From the NCBI GenBank assembly GCA_022579005.1, contig MU401518.1, positions 119,323 to 183,322 of the forward strand: a stretch of 64,000 bases of DNA, in the 5' to 3' direction. A program made the translations under genes and the position numbers. The notes beneath the pieces are model-generated. The model was given only the letters and a program-made list of their open reading frames with translations, made no database searches and was not told the origin of the DNA. Position 1 is the first letter of the stretch; each line of letters starts with the position of its first letter. Below are positions 48,901 to 62,584 of this stretch, one piece after another. This DNA is from Poronia punctata (Eukaryota > Ascomycota > Sordariomycetes > Xylariales > Xylariaceae).

Positions 48901-51900
48901 AATAGCTAAAGCCTTTACTATATTTATTAAGTAAAATAATATAAAAGCTAGTATTACTAGCTTAAAAAAAATTAAATTATTAAATATAAGCAAAAAAAAA
49001 TATTACTTACTAATAATAAAAAACTTTAAAACTAAATTAAGCAAATAGTACTAAAACAATATTATAAACACTTTAATATATTTAACAAAGCAAGCTTTAA
49101 TAAAATGCTACCTTATTAAAAAAAAGTAAATTATTATATTACTTTAATAAAAGATTTTAAATTTTTAAAATATAGCCTTTTATATAAAATAAGGCTAAAA
49201 AAAATAAAAACTTGTTAAAAATATATTTAAAACAACTTAAAAAAAAGCTTTAAAAAACTTATTTTAGTTTTTTAAGCAGCACTAGTATTGTTTGCTTAAA
49301 AAGAAAATAAATTGCTTTGTTTTTATATTAACTACTAAAAGCTAAATGCTATAATATAAAAAAACTATTACCTTTTACTACTAATTAATAAAACGCTAGC
49401 TTAACTTATTAAATTAAAATAGTTTATAAAAGTTAATATTTAGCAACTTTTTTATTATATTAAAATAGCTAAAGAAAATAAAAACTTAATAGCTTTTTAA
49501 ATAAAGTATAAAATATATAAGTTTAAAGTGCTTTTTTTTAGTTTAATAAATAAACTAGCTACTTTTTAACAGTTTATTAATAATACGCTTTAAAAATATT
49601 TTAATATATTTTATATTACTTATATTAATAATATTTTTATATATTTAAATATAAAACTAAAACATAAGCACTATATATTTTAAGTTTTTAACTAACTAAA
49701 AAAAGCAAAACTATAAGCTAATATTAAAAAATGTAAGTTTTATATTACTAAAACTAAGTTTTTAAGATTTATTATTAGCACTAATAGTATAAAAGTAAAT
49801 TTAAGCAAAGTAAAGGTAATTTAAAACTAAAACCTTTTTTATAAAAAAAAAAAAAAAGCTAGCTTAAAAAAAGTTTAATTATTTTTTAGCTTTTATAACT
49901 TTTATTATTAATTTATTTATAAATATAAAAAAATAGCAAAGCTTTTAAATAACTTAATAACTGCAACCTTAATACTATAATAAACTAAAAAATGCTAAAA
50001 AGCTTTTAACTAATTAAAAAAAACCTTAACAAAAATACTTATTTTTTAACACTTTTTTTTTAAAGCTAAAACCTTTAAAAAAACTAATATATTTAATAAA
50101 GTAGTAGCTAAAGTGCTATTTTAAAAAGATTTTATAAATAATAATTAAAAACTAGTAGCTTTTTATTTAAAAACTTTATATAAAGCTAAATTAAATTATA
50201 AGATTTATAATAAAAAAATGCTTATAATTATTAAAAGTTTACTTTATTAAAAAGCAAAACTAGTTAAATTATAAAATTAAAAGCTTTTTATAATTTTAAT
50301 AAATTATTTAATACTTAAATACTTTATAGTTAAAAAAGTACTTAACTTAAAACAAGCTAAATAAGCTAAGTTAATATTTTAATATAATTTTATTATTATT
50401 TACTATTTAAAAGCAAAAAATATCTTAGCTAATATTTTATTATAAGCTTAAAAAATCTAAAAACTTAATAAAAAAAATAAACAAAAAACTATAGGTTTGT
50501 TTTAACTAGCTATTTAAAAAACTAAAATTTGCGTTATAAAGAATTAAAAAGTACTTAATCTATTAAGTTATATATTAATTAATACTATTTTATAAGCTAA
50601 TAAAAAGCATTTTAGTTTTTAAAAATTATAAAACTAAGCTTAAGCTAAAAACTTAAATTAGTTAATAATAAAAAAACTATTACTTTATAAAAAATAGTTA
50701 ATAATGCCTAATATAGTAAACTTAAAAATAAAAATTATTTATAAAGCTTATACTTTTATTACTACTATATATTTAAGCTATAAAAAAACTTATAAACTAG
50801 TATTTTAATAATATTAGTAGTCTAGTTTATATAAAAATATAAACAAATACGTTGCTAACTATTTATATAAAGCTTTTAAAGCGCTTAAAAATAAAGTACT
50901 AAAAAAATTAACCTTTTTTTTAGTACTAAAATATTTTTAGCAATATTTAATTTAAAACTTTAAAAGCCTTTTTTATAATAAGCATAATTATAATAACGCG
51001 CTAGTAATTATTAATAGCTTTTTTAAACTATTATAAATAATTGCTTATAAAAATATAATAATAATTAAAAATTTAATATAAATATATTATAAAAAACCTT
51101 ATTAAGTTTTTAAATAGCTAAAAAGTTTTACTAATAATTAAAGTTTTTAATTTATTTTTAATTTTATAAATAAATTAGTTTATATTTATAGTACTAAACT
51201 TAACTTTATTACTATAAAGTATAAATAAACTGCTAGTTAAGCTAAAATTATAAACTAGTATTTAAAATAAAAACTTTAACTATATATTAGCTATTTTTAA
51301 AATAATTAGTTTTAAGGTTTGCTAGCTATAAATGCAGTCTAAGCTTTTATACTATATAAATTTTTAAAAAAACTATTTTTTTAAAACGTTATTATAAAAA
51401 AACTAATAAAAATAAATTATAACTAAAAGTTTAAAACTAAAAATTTTAGCAGTTTAATATTAACTAAACAACTAATATACTAAAAAGCTTAAAATTTTGC
51501 TTTAAAAGTTTATAAGTATATTATTATTATAAAGTAAGCAATAATAAAAGCTTAAAAATAAATAGCTACATAAGCTAATAAATATTTAAAAAAACTTAAC
51601 TTTAAAATAAGTAACTTAGTATATATTTTTTAAAAAACAAAAATATAAATAAATTAACTTAGTAATAAGTTAAACTTTTTTATAACTTATTAGCACTATT
51701 ATATTTTAAAAGCTAAATTTAAAAACACTTATTGCTTAAATTTGCTATTTAATTAGTAAAGTAACTAATAGTTTTATACTAATTAACTTTATAAGTACTT
51801 TAATAACTTATTATTAAGTTAAGCACTACTTAAACTACTTAAAAGAATTAACTAAAATATTAGCAATAAAAAATAAAAAATTAAAAAAGTTTTTAGTTTT

Positions 51901-52521
51901 TATATTTAATATAAAAAACTATACTACTAAGTATTATAAAAAAGTTAAAATTTAAATAATACCTAATACTTTGCTTTTAACTTAAAATATGCTTTTTTTA
52001 AATTATATTAATATTATAAAGTATATTTAAAAAAACCTAGACTTATAAAATAACTAACTAAATAGCTACACGCTACTAAATTTTTTTTTATTAAACCTTA
52101 TTTTAATAATAATAAACTACTTTTATAAAATAATAACTAAATAAAACGTTATAAATAAAAAAAAGCTAATAAAAAACAAAAAACTAAATATTTAATAAAT
52201 ATAAATATTTAAATTTTAATAAGGCTACCTTTATAATTAAAAGCATTTAAAAAACCTAAAAATTACTTAAAGGCTAATATAACTAATATAAAAAAAAATT
52301 AGCGCTTACTTTTTAAAACTAGCTATAGCGTAGCAATAAAAAACTAAAAATTTAAGGCCTTTATTATTTTAAGCTACTGCGTATACTAAAAGCAACCTTG
52401 CTCTACCTAAAAGTGCTAGTCTTAAAAACTACCTATTTAGTTTATAATTAAAATAAAAAGTTTCTTTTTTCTTTTTACTTATATAACTTAAAATAAGTTT
52501 ACTTTTTTATAAAAAAAAGAT

Positions 52522-52844
52522 TATAATAGTAAAAAAATATAAAAGTTACAAAGCTATATAAGTAAAAGTCCTAAATTAAAAATAAAAAAAACGTACTATA
52601 ACTACTTATTACTACCTTTTTATTAAGGCTTTAAATAACAAAATAAGCTACTAGATTAAGGTTGCAAATAAAAGTATTCTTATAGCAAAAGCTATAGTAA
52701 ATACCTAAAATAAAGAAAATATAAATAAGTATAAACAATACTAAGCTATATATTTTAGTTTCTTTTTCTTTACGTTTAAATTAAATCTTAAATATAAAGG
52801 TATATTAGTCTTTATACTAGTAGCTACATTTATCAACTATTACA
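52522..52844 (+). repeat. 3' LTR of the plus-strand retrotransposon
   Basis: 323 bp, ending in the intact CTATTACA terminus and followed by the target duplication CTTAA at 52845-52849. Confidence 0.88.
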
Positions 52845-53009
52845 CTTAAGTATTTAATAGCATTACTTATATAGTGCTTTTAAAGCTATATATTTAGCTA
52901 CGTTTTAGCTGTTAATTAGCTAGAAAACTTTTATAACTTATATAGCAACTATAAAACTTAAGCTTATACCTTATTATAAAAGTATTATTATACTAGGCAA
53001 TAATAGTAT

Positions 53010-53198
53010 AATAGTATAGTTAACTATTAAGCTATAAGGCTTACTAAAAGTAGTTATTGCCTAGATGTTTTATATTTAAACAATTAGGCTATATATAGCC
53101 TAGGTCCTTTAGGTTTGCAAGACCTGCGCTAACCTTTAGCCAAAGGATTTTTGCTAGTCTAGGCAGTCTAGGGTAAGTAGGTAGGTCGCACTCTTACA
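53010..53198. repeat. Single, well-preserved arm of the inverted-repeat element
   Basis: About 190 bp closely matching the right arm at 45238-45431, including AACTATTAAGCTA, GCTATATATAGCCTAGGTC and the end GGTCGCACTCTTACA. It keeps far more G and C than its relatives and so approximates the pre-RIP sequence. No opposing arm is adjacent, only a short AGGCAATAATAG remnant upstream. Confidence 0.75.
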
Positions 53199-55210
53199 AT
53201 ATAAAGCTAAAAGAGTTAAAGGTTTTAGCTAATTTAAAAGTTAAAAGTTTTAAATTTGTTATTAAAAGTATAATAAGGTTATTTAAGCTTAAGCGTTTAC
53301 TTTATTTTAAAAGCATTGTTTTTAAATAAAATCTTTTTTTAAAACTTGTGTTTATAGTACTTAGCTTATTTTAATATAAATAAAAACTTTATATTATAAC
53401 TTTTATTTATAAAGCTAAAAAGCTAAAATAAAAGCAATATAATAAAGGCTAAAATAAGAAATTATATAAACTAATTTAAACTAAAAGCAAAAGCATATAA
53501 GTAAATTAAAAAGCTATTAGCAACTAAAGTAAAAAAGACAATTATATTAAGCAAGCCTTAATATTTTTTCAAGTTTTTTAGTATAGGTTTACAAGTCCTT
53601 TTTTTTAACTAAACTATTAATTTTTAAGCTGCTTAAGTTTTTAACTACTAGCTTATATATATATAACTTTAAATATAGTAAACTCTTTTATACTTTATAA
53701 GTTAAATTTCCATTTTTAGTATTATAATTGTTCTAAGCTTTTTAAATTTACTATTTTTCAATTATTGTTTTAAGTTCTTTTTAACCTTTTTAACTTTTTA
53801 AAAATTTCTTAATAGTCTTTTAGGTTTTTTAATTACTTTTAAAAGTATGTTTTAAGTTGTATTTTTATAGCTTTATTAAATTAAAACTAGTATGCTATTT
53901 AAACCTTATTTTAAAGTTTTAGCATTTAATATAATTTATATAGCCTTTACTACTTTAGTTTATAAAGTAATGTTTTATTTAACTTATTTAACACTTTTAA
54001 TAATATCTTATATTATTATTAGTTTATATTTAATTTTTAAGCTTTAAGTTTATATAAAGTTTTTATTACTTTTAAACTAAATTAGCTTAACGTTAATAAG
54101 TTAGTAAAAAGGTCATTATAAATAAGCTTTAAATATAGTTATAGCTATATTTATATATATAAGCAACTTATTAATTTCTTATTTTCTACTCTTTTATATT
54201 TATAGCTATTTCCTATTTAACTTTTAAAACTACTTTTATAAGTTTTACATTTAAGTAATATTACTATTATAATAAAATTAAAAGCTTATTATAAAGTATA
54301 ATAGCTATTTAATAAACTAATACTTTTAAATTAGAAAAGGTTTAACTAAATAAATATATTAACTAGACTTTAATAGCATTGCATTAATTTTAGTTATATA
54401 AATATAGTTTAAAAAGTAAAGGTTTATATATTATATATTAAAAGAATAAGTAGGTAACCTATTTAAAAGGTAAAGAGAAAGTAGCAGCTATATAAATAAA
54501 ATATTTCTTTAGTCCTTTAAACCTTTATAATTACCTATTATATTAAATGTACAACGTTTAAACCTGCTAAGTATATTATAAAATATATGTATATATTTTA
54601 TAATATATAAGTAATTAGTTTCTTTTATTTTTTATAAGCTTATAAAATTTAGTAGCTATAGTAAATATATTAATTTAATTTGTTTTATTTATTACTAAAA
54701 TGCTTTTAGCTATATTAGAGCTACTATAAGCTTGCATATAGTTTTATAAATAAATATTGTATTAAACCTATAAACTTTAAGTTATTTTAGCTTTATAAGC
54801 TTTAAAACCTTATTAATAAAATTATATATTTTTAAACCTTTAAAAATCAAGCTTTTAACTTAAACCTTTTAGTTTAAATATTAAAGTTTTTTTAAATAAG
54901 TTTAAGTAATCTTTATAACTAATATTATAATAGCTAAATTACTTTATTTATTATATATTAATAGTAATAATAATTAGCTTTTAAAACTTTTAATTATTAA
55001 AACTTAATAATTAATAAAAATATATAATTAATTATATTATATATAAAAAAGAACTTTTTTAATATTAACTTTTTTATATTAAATAAGTAAAAAACCACTT
55101 TTAGTAAAAAGTTATTTCCTTTTAAAAGTGTTTTTACTATAACTATATCCTTTTTACTATATAGGCACTTTTTTTTAATAACCTAGTAGTTCTAACAATT
55201 GGCCTTATAA

Positions 55211-56117
55211 TTAGAAAACGCGATCCTTAACACGCTACCTACTCGTAGGTACTAAAACGTCATTTCAAAGTGTCAGGGATAGATTCTTCAAATTTCCGTA
55301 GTACCTACTCTCTTTCCCCTATTACCTTATCAAGCCCCATCCGGAAGCCTCCAAACATGTTTTTTAGAATGGCAGATGCGCTACCCAAATACTTGTACAC
55401 GACATAAAAAGAGCAGTCAGTTACGTTCATTTCTTCTCCGCTAAGTAGGTATCTCGTACACAAGCTTCTTTATAGGTAGCATCACCTCCCAAATGCACTT
55501 TTCGGTCTGCAGTGCCGCTAACATTTCATAGATAGCCCAAACGGCACTAACGTGGACAACTAACCGTTGTTGCAGTACGGTGTACCTCCCTGTCTATCTT
55601 CTCTCGAACCATACCTACTTCCAGTCCCTGATCTCGAATCGACACCTGGGTTGATGGACTACATAAGTACTGCTTTGATATTGTAACCAGGCATTGGACC
55701 TTGGAAGCCGCCCGCTGTCCGATACTGCAAGCCGCACCTACCTCATCGTGAAGCATTGCTACCCTCGATCCGGCTTTCCGCTATCCTAAAATAGGCCAGA
55801 TTTTGCTTGGAATAAATCAAGATCTATCAAGGTCTTGTCTAGTCGACTACGTTCCTTGGATACCTCGATCGAGCTGTTACCCCGACGGAGACACTGCCAT
55901 TTACGACGAGAAAAGAGGCAATCGTGATAGCCCTCTTTTCCTCTTTTCCACTTCCAGTTATTTCCCTACGCGTTGTGTTGGCGCAACCGACTGACTGACC
56001 TTGGCTACTTGGTCTCCTGGTTGGTCAGGCAGTAAACTAGTCCGTTAAGCAGGCGCTTCCCTGCGGTTAACAGCATCTACAAGTTTGAAGGGACGAGGGA
56101 AAATTAAACGAGCAACT
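55211..56117 (+). promoter_or_regulatory. Upstream region of the cytidylyltransferase gene
   Basis: About 900 bases of normal composition between block D and the start codon. It contains CTACTCGTAG at 55239-55248 and pyrimidine-rich stretches (about 55920-55975). No coding exon was found upstream of the ATG. Confidence 0.45.
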
Positions 56118-57757
<1,640 letters not shown>

Positions 57758-58993
57758 CTCCCCAGTCCACCAACGCACAGGGAAATTCAGCCCCACGACG
57801 AAGATAGCTTGACAGAAAGCTAGGAGGTGGCGCAAAGAGAAAAGACGACAAGGGGGTGTATTTTACGGCCAGACATGAGCCGCCAGATTATTGTACAGGC
57901 ATCACGAACATGAGTCGTAGACGGAAAACAATGAGGGGGCGGTCACTAATTCAGAGTCGCGTGACGATGGACCGGAATGTTTTCCACCTTGCTTTTGCAG
58001 GAGATTCGTAGGCGACTTATCAGTTTGTTAATGGGGCTTCGGTAGGCCGGGGGAAGAGGGGGGATTTCAAATGAGGCAAAGGGAAGTGCAGCAAAGCCTG
58101 GGGCTCCTTATATGTCAATTCTTCGGGGATAGGTACGATACCTGACGGTGCCCTGTTCCCGGGGCATATTACCTACATATATTGTCTCTTTCGTATAACA
58201 TATCTCCGAGCCTGTAAAGTCTGCTCAGACATGGGTTGTGTATGGTCGCTGGTATACTACCCTCAGATACGTGATGGTAGGTTCCGAAGCCCATGACTAA
58301 TTTGTGAGCAACTGGTCTCCTACGTTTTATCGTTCCAAGCATGGTGAAGGGAACGTCAAGGTCGGACAGCGAAAACGTCTGCCAACACGACGTCGAGGCC
58401 AGGATCCTCGACGTATTCAGGAAATAGAGAGAAACGCATATAGGAAATACCTGGGAAGTAACCTCGTTGAAAAGCAAGAATGAAAAGGCGCATTTAGTCG
58501 GGTTATCATTTATATTTATACCTGAATTTTCCTAGCCCGATTTATGGATATCCAACAAGCAGCCACTCACAACACACAATGTCATACCGATGGTATATTA
58601 CTTTGTGCCATGTAGTGGACATGATCAGCAGAATAAGATCAGGCGTTGCAGCAGATAGCCCCTGAGAGTCCGTCGCCACTGAGATGTTTCAATCGTTGGG
58701 CTAGGCCGACGCGAGGTTGGTTGACCCTCTACGTCGGCGTCAGCCTTACATTCCCTAATAATTCTGTCTTTTTCTCCTTTCCCTCCATCCTCCACATATC
58801 TGTCTATGTTCACAGAAACATTGTACAGGCGGGATATTGGCTGTGGGGCCAACCAGACCAGACTATGCCAAAAAGGCGTTGCAGCCGTCAAGGACTGCAA
58901 TTGGCTGCGGTCGGCAGTATGTAGCAAAAGATTGATATTATATGCCAGGGCAGGTTGATAAGTAAGGTAGGGGTATAAAACGAGGATGGCGAT
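57758..58993. other. Convergent intergenic region
   Basis: 3' flanks of the cytidylyltransferase (+) and Tctex1 (-) genes. Open frames up to about 100 codons on the minus strand have no recognisable features. Nothing else was seen. Confidence 0.55.
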
Positions 58994-59780
58994 TTATATC
59001 CCAATCCAGATGACGCTGATGACAATATCCATGCCTTTGCCTTCGCCACCGTCATATTTGAAACTCCACATGCCGTCGGTCTTTTCGTTCCAGAAGGCCT
59101 GAGTTGCTGAGTGCATGCCCCGGCGGCCGACATGCGGCTTTCCATCGGTCGCCACGGCTGTGCCTGAGGGTACATCGCTGCTCGTACTGATGTTGGGCTC
59201 GTCTAATCTATAGTCACTGCCGCCTTTGGGCTTATTTAGGGCCGACGTCGGCACTAAGTGTTGTACAATGGTGCTGTTTACGACGTATTTAAATGTGGGC
59301 GCTTGCGAGCCCGGTGGCGTGGACTCCGAGATGACTGCCCGAAGGATAGAATTCTAGGGGGGAGAGCGCAGAGTTAGATTTAGCAGCAACAAAAAAGCCT
59401 AAGGATAGGCCGCGGTTGGGCCCAGAAGATACACAACTGTAAAGGACGAGAGACGAAAGAGGTCCGGATTGCGACGCACAATAATGGTTGAGTTCCACCC
59501 TTCGACTTTGGAGTGTTCGTAATATTCTGCGGTGCCGACTGCAAGTTGGCAAGCCTACGCATCAAACTCTAGTTAGAATCGTGGCCGGCGCAATGGCTTT
59601 TGTTTTCGAAGTTGGTTCGGCAGATGCCGTCCAAGGGATCCGAGGCGAGGAACATACATCCATGGCAATTTGCCTTAGTCTTGTAGGATTAACAGGCTAT
59701 ACAACTGGTTAGCCATATTGTCTCAACTTGGCAACAATGGGAGGCACTCATATGCTTACAGTATTACTTGTAGACGCCAT
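58994..59780 (-). CDS. Tctex1-type dynein light chain family protein
   Basis: Small dimeric light chain of the Tctex1/DYNLT family, which links cargo or adaptors to cytoplasmic dynein; a fungal relative (yeast Tda2) works in endocytosis. I model four exons in transcript order: 59780-59760 (21 nt), 59696-59658 (39 nt), 59554-59480 and 59353-58994, with introns of 63, 103 and 126 nt, giving 164 residues. All junctions fall between codons. The spliced N-terminus reads MASTSNT, then PVNPTRLRQIAMD, then ACQLAVGTAEYYEHSKVEGW. The domain core WNSTIINSILRAVISES is formed across intron 3, followed by KYVVNSTIVQHLVP. The C-terminal strands RRGMHSATQAFWNEKTDG and GMDIVISVIWIGI are diagnostic. An insert rich in Ser/Asp/Gly lies between them. 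The two tiny first exons are the least certain part; donors GTAAGC and GTATGT and nearby CTAAC branches support them. Confidence 0.87.
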
Positions 59781-59929
59781 GTTTCCGTGGGCTATATGAA
59801 TGACGTAAAGAGCACAATGTGAGAGGGGAGAACACAGGTAGGTAGAGGTAGTCAGGGGAAGTGGATGCTCAAAGGCGGCGGCAAGAAGATGTGGGCAAAA
59901 TAGTTTAGTAGTGTTAGAACTTATTATAT

Positions 59930-61440
59930 TGTATGCGTAAAGTGCTATTAGTTTCTTTTTAGTAAAATACTGCTATATTAAATTAGTAAACCAGAACTTT
60001 TTATAAAAGGTTTACTTTTTATAATAGTTATTATTATAATAATGTGTTTATATTATAATAGTGTTATATTACTTTTATTTATTTAATATATATTAACTTT
60101 ATTATATTTATAATATTTATAAGTTTAGCTAAAATATAATTAAAATATATTACTTAATAATATAATATTAAGTTAATTAATTTAAAAAGGTATTTAAAAA
60201 AACTATTTATACTAAGTTTATATAGCTATAAAAATATAAGATTTATTTTATATTTAATAAAAATATAAAAAAGATATAAACTTATTATATATTTATTATA
60301 TACTTATAATAAGATTATATATAACTATTTTTCCTACTTTTATTTAAAAAGATATATTTATAACTTAAATTAATATAGTTAATAAGTTAAAAGTATTAAA
60401 AGAGATTTTAATATTTACTATTTTTTAAGTATATTATTATTTTTTATACTTTTTTTAATAATTTACTATTGCTTTAATTTTTATTTATATTTAATTTATT
60501 AAAAACAATCAAGTATTTTATTAAGTATTTACTATATAAAGAAATTTATAAAGTTATATTTTTATTAATTTAATATACTTTTATAAGCTTTTTATACTTA
60601 TAAAGTTCTTATAAAAATATAATATTAATTATAAAGCATATTTTATATATACTACTAAGCTTTATAAAATGCTAGTAAAGCAATTTTAAATTAATATAAA
60701 GTTTTAAAAAAATTAAAGGTAATTTAAATACTTTAATAATTAAATATAAAGTAATATATAAAGTAATAATATTATTAACTTTATTAACTATATTATATAG
60801 TTTACTAGTAAAAACACTTTAAATAACGCGCTTATATTTATTTAAATCTTAGTTTAAAATTAATTTATAAGCAAAAAAAATAATAAACCTAGTTAAAAAG
60901 CCTAAGTTAATATTATTAGCTAAAAATATTAGTTCTTTTACTAAAAAACATAAAGTACTTTATGCTTTATAAATATAGTAGAGTATATAGCTAAAAACTT
61001 AGTTTTTAAAAGTAATTAAAAAATAAAGCAATAATAATATAAAAAACTAATTATTAAATAGTTTATTTTTTAAATTGTGTTTGTTTTTATTTAATTAAAA
61101 TTGCAATTAAAATATAATTTATTTTATATTATTTTTTTATAAAGCTATTTAATATATTTAAAATTGAAAACTTTAAAACCACTTTATTAATATATAAGCT
61201 ATAAGTTAGCTACTATATAGCTAATATGTTTTTTATTTACTTAGCTAGGTTAGCTTAACTTTTATAGCTTTAATAAATTATAAACATTATTTAATTTTTA
61301 AATATTAAATAATAAAATTAAGTAATATATATTTAAAAGATAATTAAAGTATTATAAAACATATTTAAAACTATATATTTTAGTTCTTTTATATTATTGT
61401 TTATTAGAAAATGTGCTTAAATAAATATAGCTTAGTAAAA
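59930..61440. repeat. AT-rich block (E)
   Basis: About 1.5 kb of near-pure A/T, stop-rich DNA between the divergent Tctex1 and VTC1 genes. Its left edge (about 59935-60065) resembles sequence at the edges of blocks D and F. No LTR pair was seen. Confidence 0.8.
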
Positions 61441-61712
61441 TAGTTTAGAACAGGCCATTATACAAAGGTCTAATACAAGTGGGCTACAATATTTATCTCT
61501 ATTCCGTCTAAGAACCTAACCAATCATGTATACAACAAGGATTTAATACCAATGCAGCAATCTTGTAACTGTCAATTATTACAGCCTTGAATTAGGCAAA
61601 TATTCAACTTATTGTGGCTTTCTGAATAATCTTTCTGATTCACAGCGCCAATTGAGCCTTCTTGGTTGCTTCAGTCCCCGGCATCCTCCTGTTCCCATTG
61701 TCTCGGTCCATC

Positions 61713-62196
61713 ATGTCAAGCCAGCCACTTCTTCAAACGGCTCCTGGTATTTATCTTCTCTTTCCCTTCTTGTTAATAACGCCTAATAGACGTACGCGTA
61801 CCAGGACCTTGCTAAATCGGTGGTTGGATTATAGGTAAGCGTATAGCCTTGCCTACGCGAGTCGAGCCAAAAGTCTTCTTTGCAAACGAGCGCACCTTCC
61901 TCTCCTGGCTGAATTTCACCGTCATACTGGGTGCTCTTGCCATTGGGATGCTGAACTTCGGCGATCGGCCTGCCTTCATCTCCGCATTTTTGTTCACCGG
62001 CGTTGCTATGCTCACCATGATTTACGCCCTCTTTACATATCACTGGCGGGCCAAGTCGATTCGAGTCAAGGGCCAGGCCGGTTTCGACGATCGATTTGGG
62101 CCGACTGTTCTTGCTATTATCCTCCTGCTCGCTGTTATTGTCAATTTTGTGCTACGAATAACATATTCCAGCACCGATAGTGGCAAGAAACATTAG
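61713..62196 (+). CDS. VTC1: Vacuolar transporter chaperone subunit 1
   Basis: Small membrane subunit of the VTC complex, which makes polyphosphate and moves it into the vacuole. I model two exons, 61713-61746 and 61835-62196, with an 88-nt intron (donor GTATTT, acceptor ATAG), giving 131 residues. Splicing produces the conserved start [20 protein letters not shown], then [20 protein letters not shown], the hallmark of the DUF202/VTC1 domain. Three membrane helices follow (about residues 36-55, 62-82 and 103-122). The basic segment [11 protein letters not shown] lies between helices 2 and 3. The donor GTATTT is weaker than others here, but the junction falls exactly at the conserved PGK. AT-rich block E ends about 270 bases upstream. 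The gene converges with the Alba-like gene. Confidence 0.94.
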
Positions 62197-62584
62197 TAGG
62201 GAGCCCCACGCCACCAGCAAGAGCGATATAAGAGAAAAACAACATCTTTTTGCCAGCATTGTCAAGGTGACGGGCTTTGATTCAGAAGCAGTCTAGTCTG
62301 GTTGGCAACATGGTTATCATAGCGAACGGTGGTTGAGCGGCGGGATGCTAGTTATTTTATGTAATTGGCCGGTGGGATAGTGGGATGGGCAAGAGGCATC
62401 ATCAGGGCCAGACTGCCCCTACCCCTCTCCGTTCATTCTTATAGCAATGGGCCCTGGATAACCCACATTGAATATCCCCTTTGTCTTGGCGACAGTGGCG
62501 TAAGAAAGGTCCCTACCCTGCTCAGAGTCCATACGTACAGCTAGCAAATTTCGTAGCTACGAAATAAGATGTGATACATGCTAC
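62197..62584. other. Convergent intergenic region
   Basis: Shared 3' flank of VTC1 (+) and the Alba-like gene (-), 388 bases. No gene or notable structure was recognised. Confidence 0.6.

Larger units (their letters stand above)
45656..52844 (+). mobile_element. Structurally complete LTR retrotransposon, RIP-inactivated
   Basis: 7189 bp bounded by direct LTRs of identical length (45656-45978 and 52522-52844, 323 bp each). A perfect 5-bp target-site duplication CTTAA flanks it (45651-45655 and 52845-52849). LTR termini fit TG...CA after RIP: the right LTR ends AACTATTACA and the start is TATAATAGT, matching TGTAATAGT of the third copy. A purine run (52511-52520) precedes the right LTR as the polypurine tract. 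Differences between the two LTRs are almost all transitions and show no length change. The interior is A-rich on the plus strand, usual for a retroelement coding strand, but every frame is full of stops and no protein domain can be read. Family (Gypsy or Copia) cannot be decided by eye. Confidence 0.9.
40060..55210. repeat. Very large AT-rich RIP-like block (D) with nested elements
   Basis: About 15 kb of near-pure A/T DNA without coding capacity, between the divergent start codons of MetAP2 and the cytidylyltransferase gene. It holds a minus-strand LTR with adjoining sequence (41821 onward), an inverted-repeat element (44988-45431), a complete plus-strand LTR element (45656-52844) and a further inverted-repeat arm (53010-53198). 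Stretches 40060-41820 and 53200-55210 are T-rich on the plus strand and unassigned, probably decayed retroelement sequence. Confidence 0.9.

Noticed and set aside
58169..58927. Two roughly 100-codon minus-strand frames between the cytidylyltransferase and Tctex1 genes
   Set aside because: No domain or splice continuity with the Tctex1 gene; the latter ends at its own stop at 58994.
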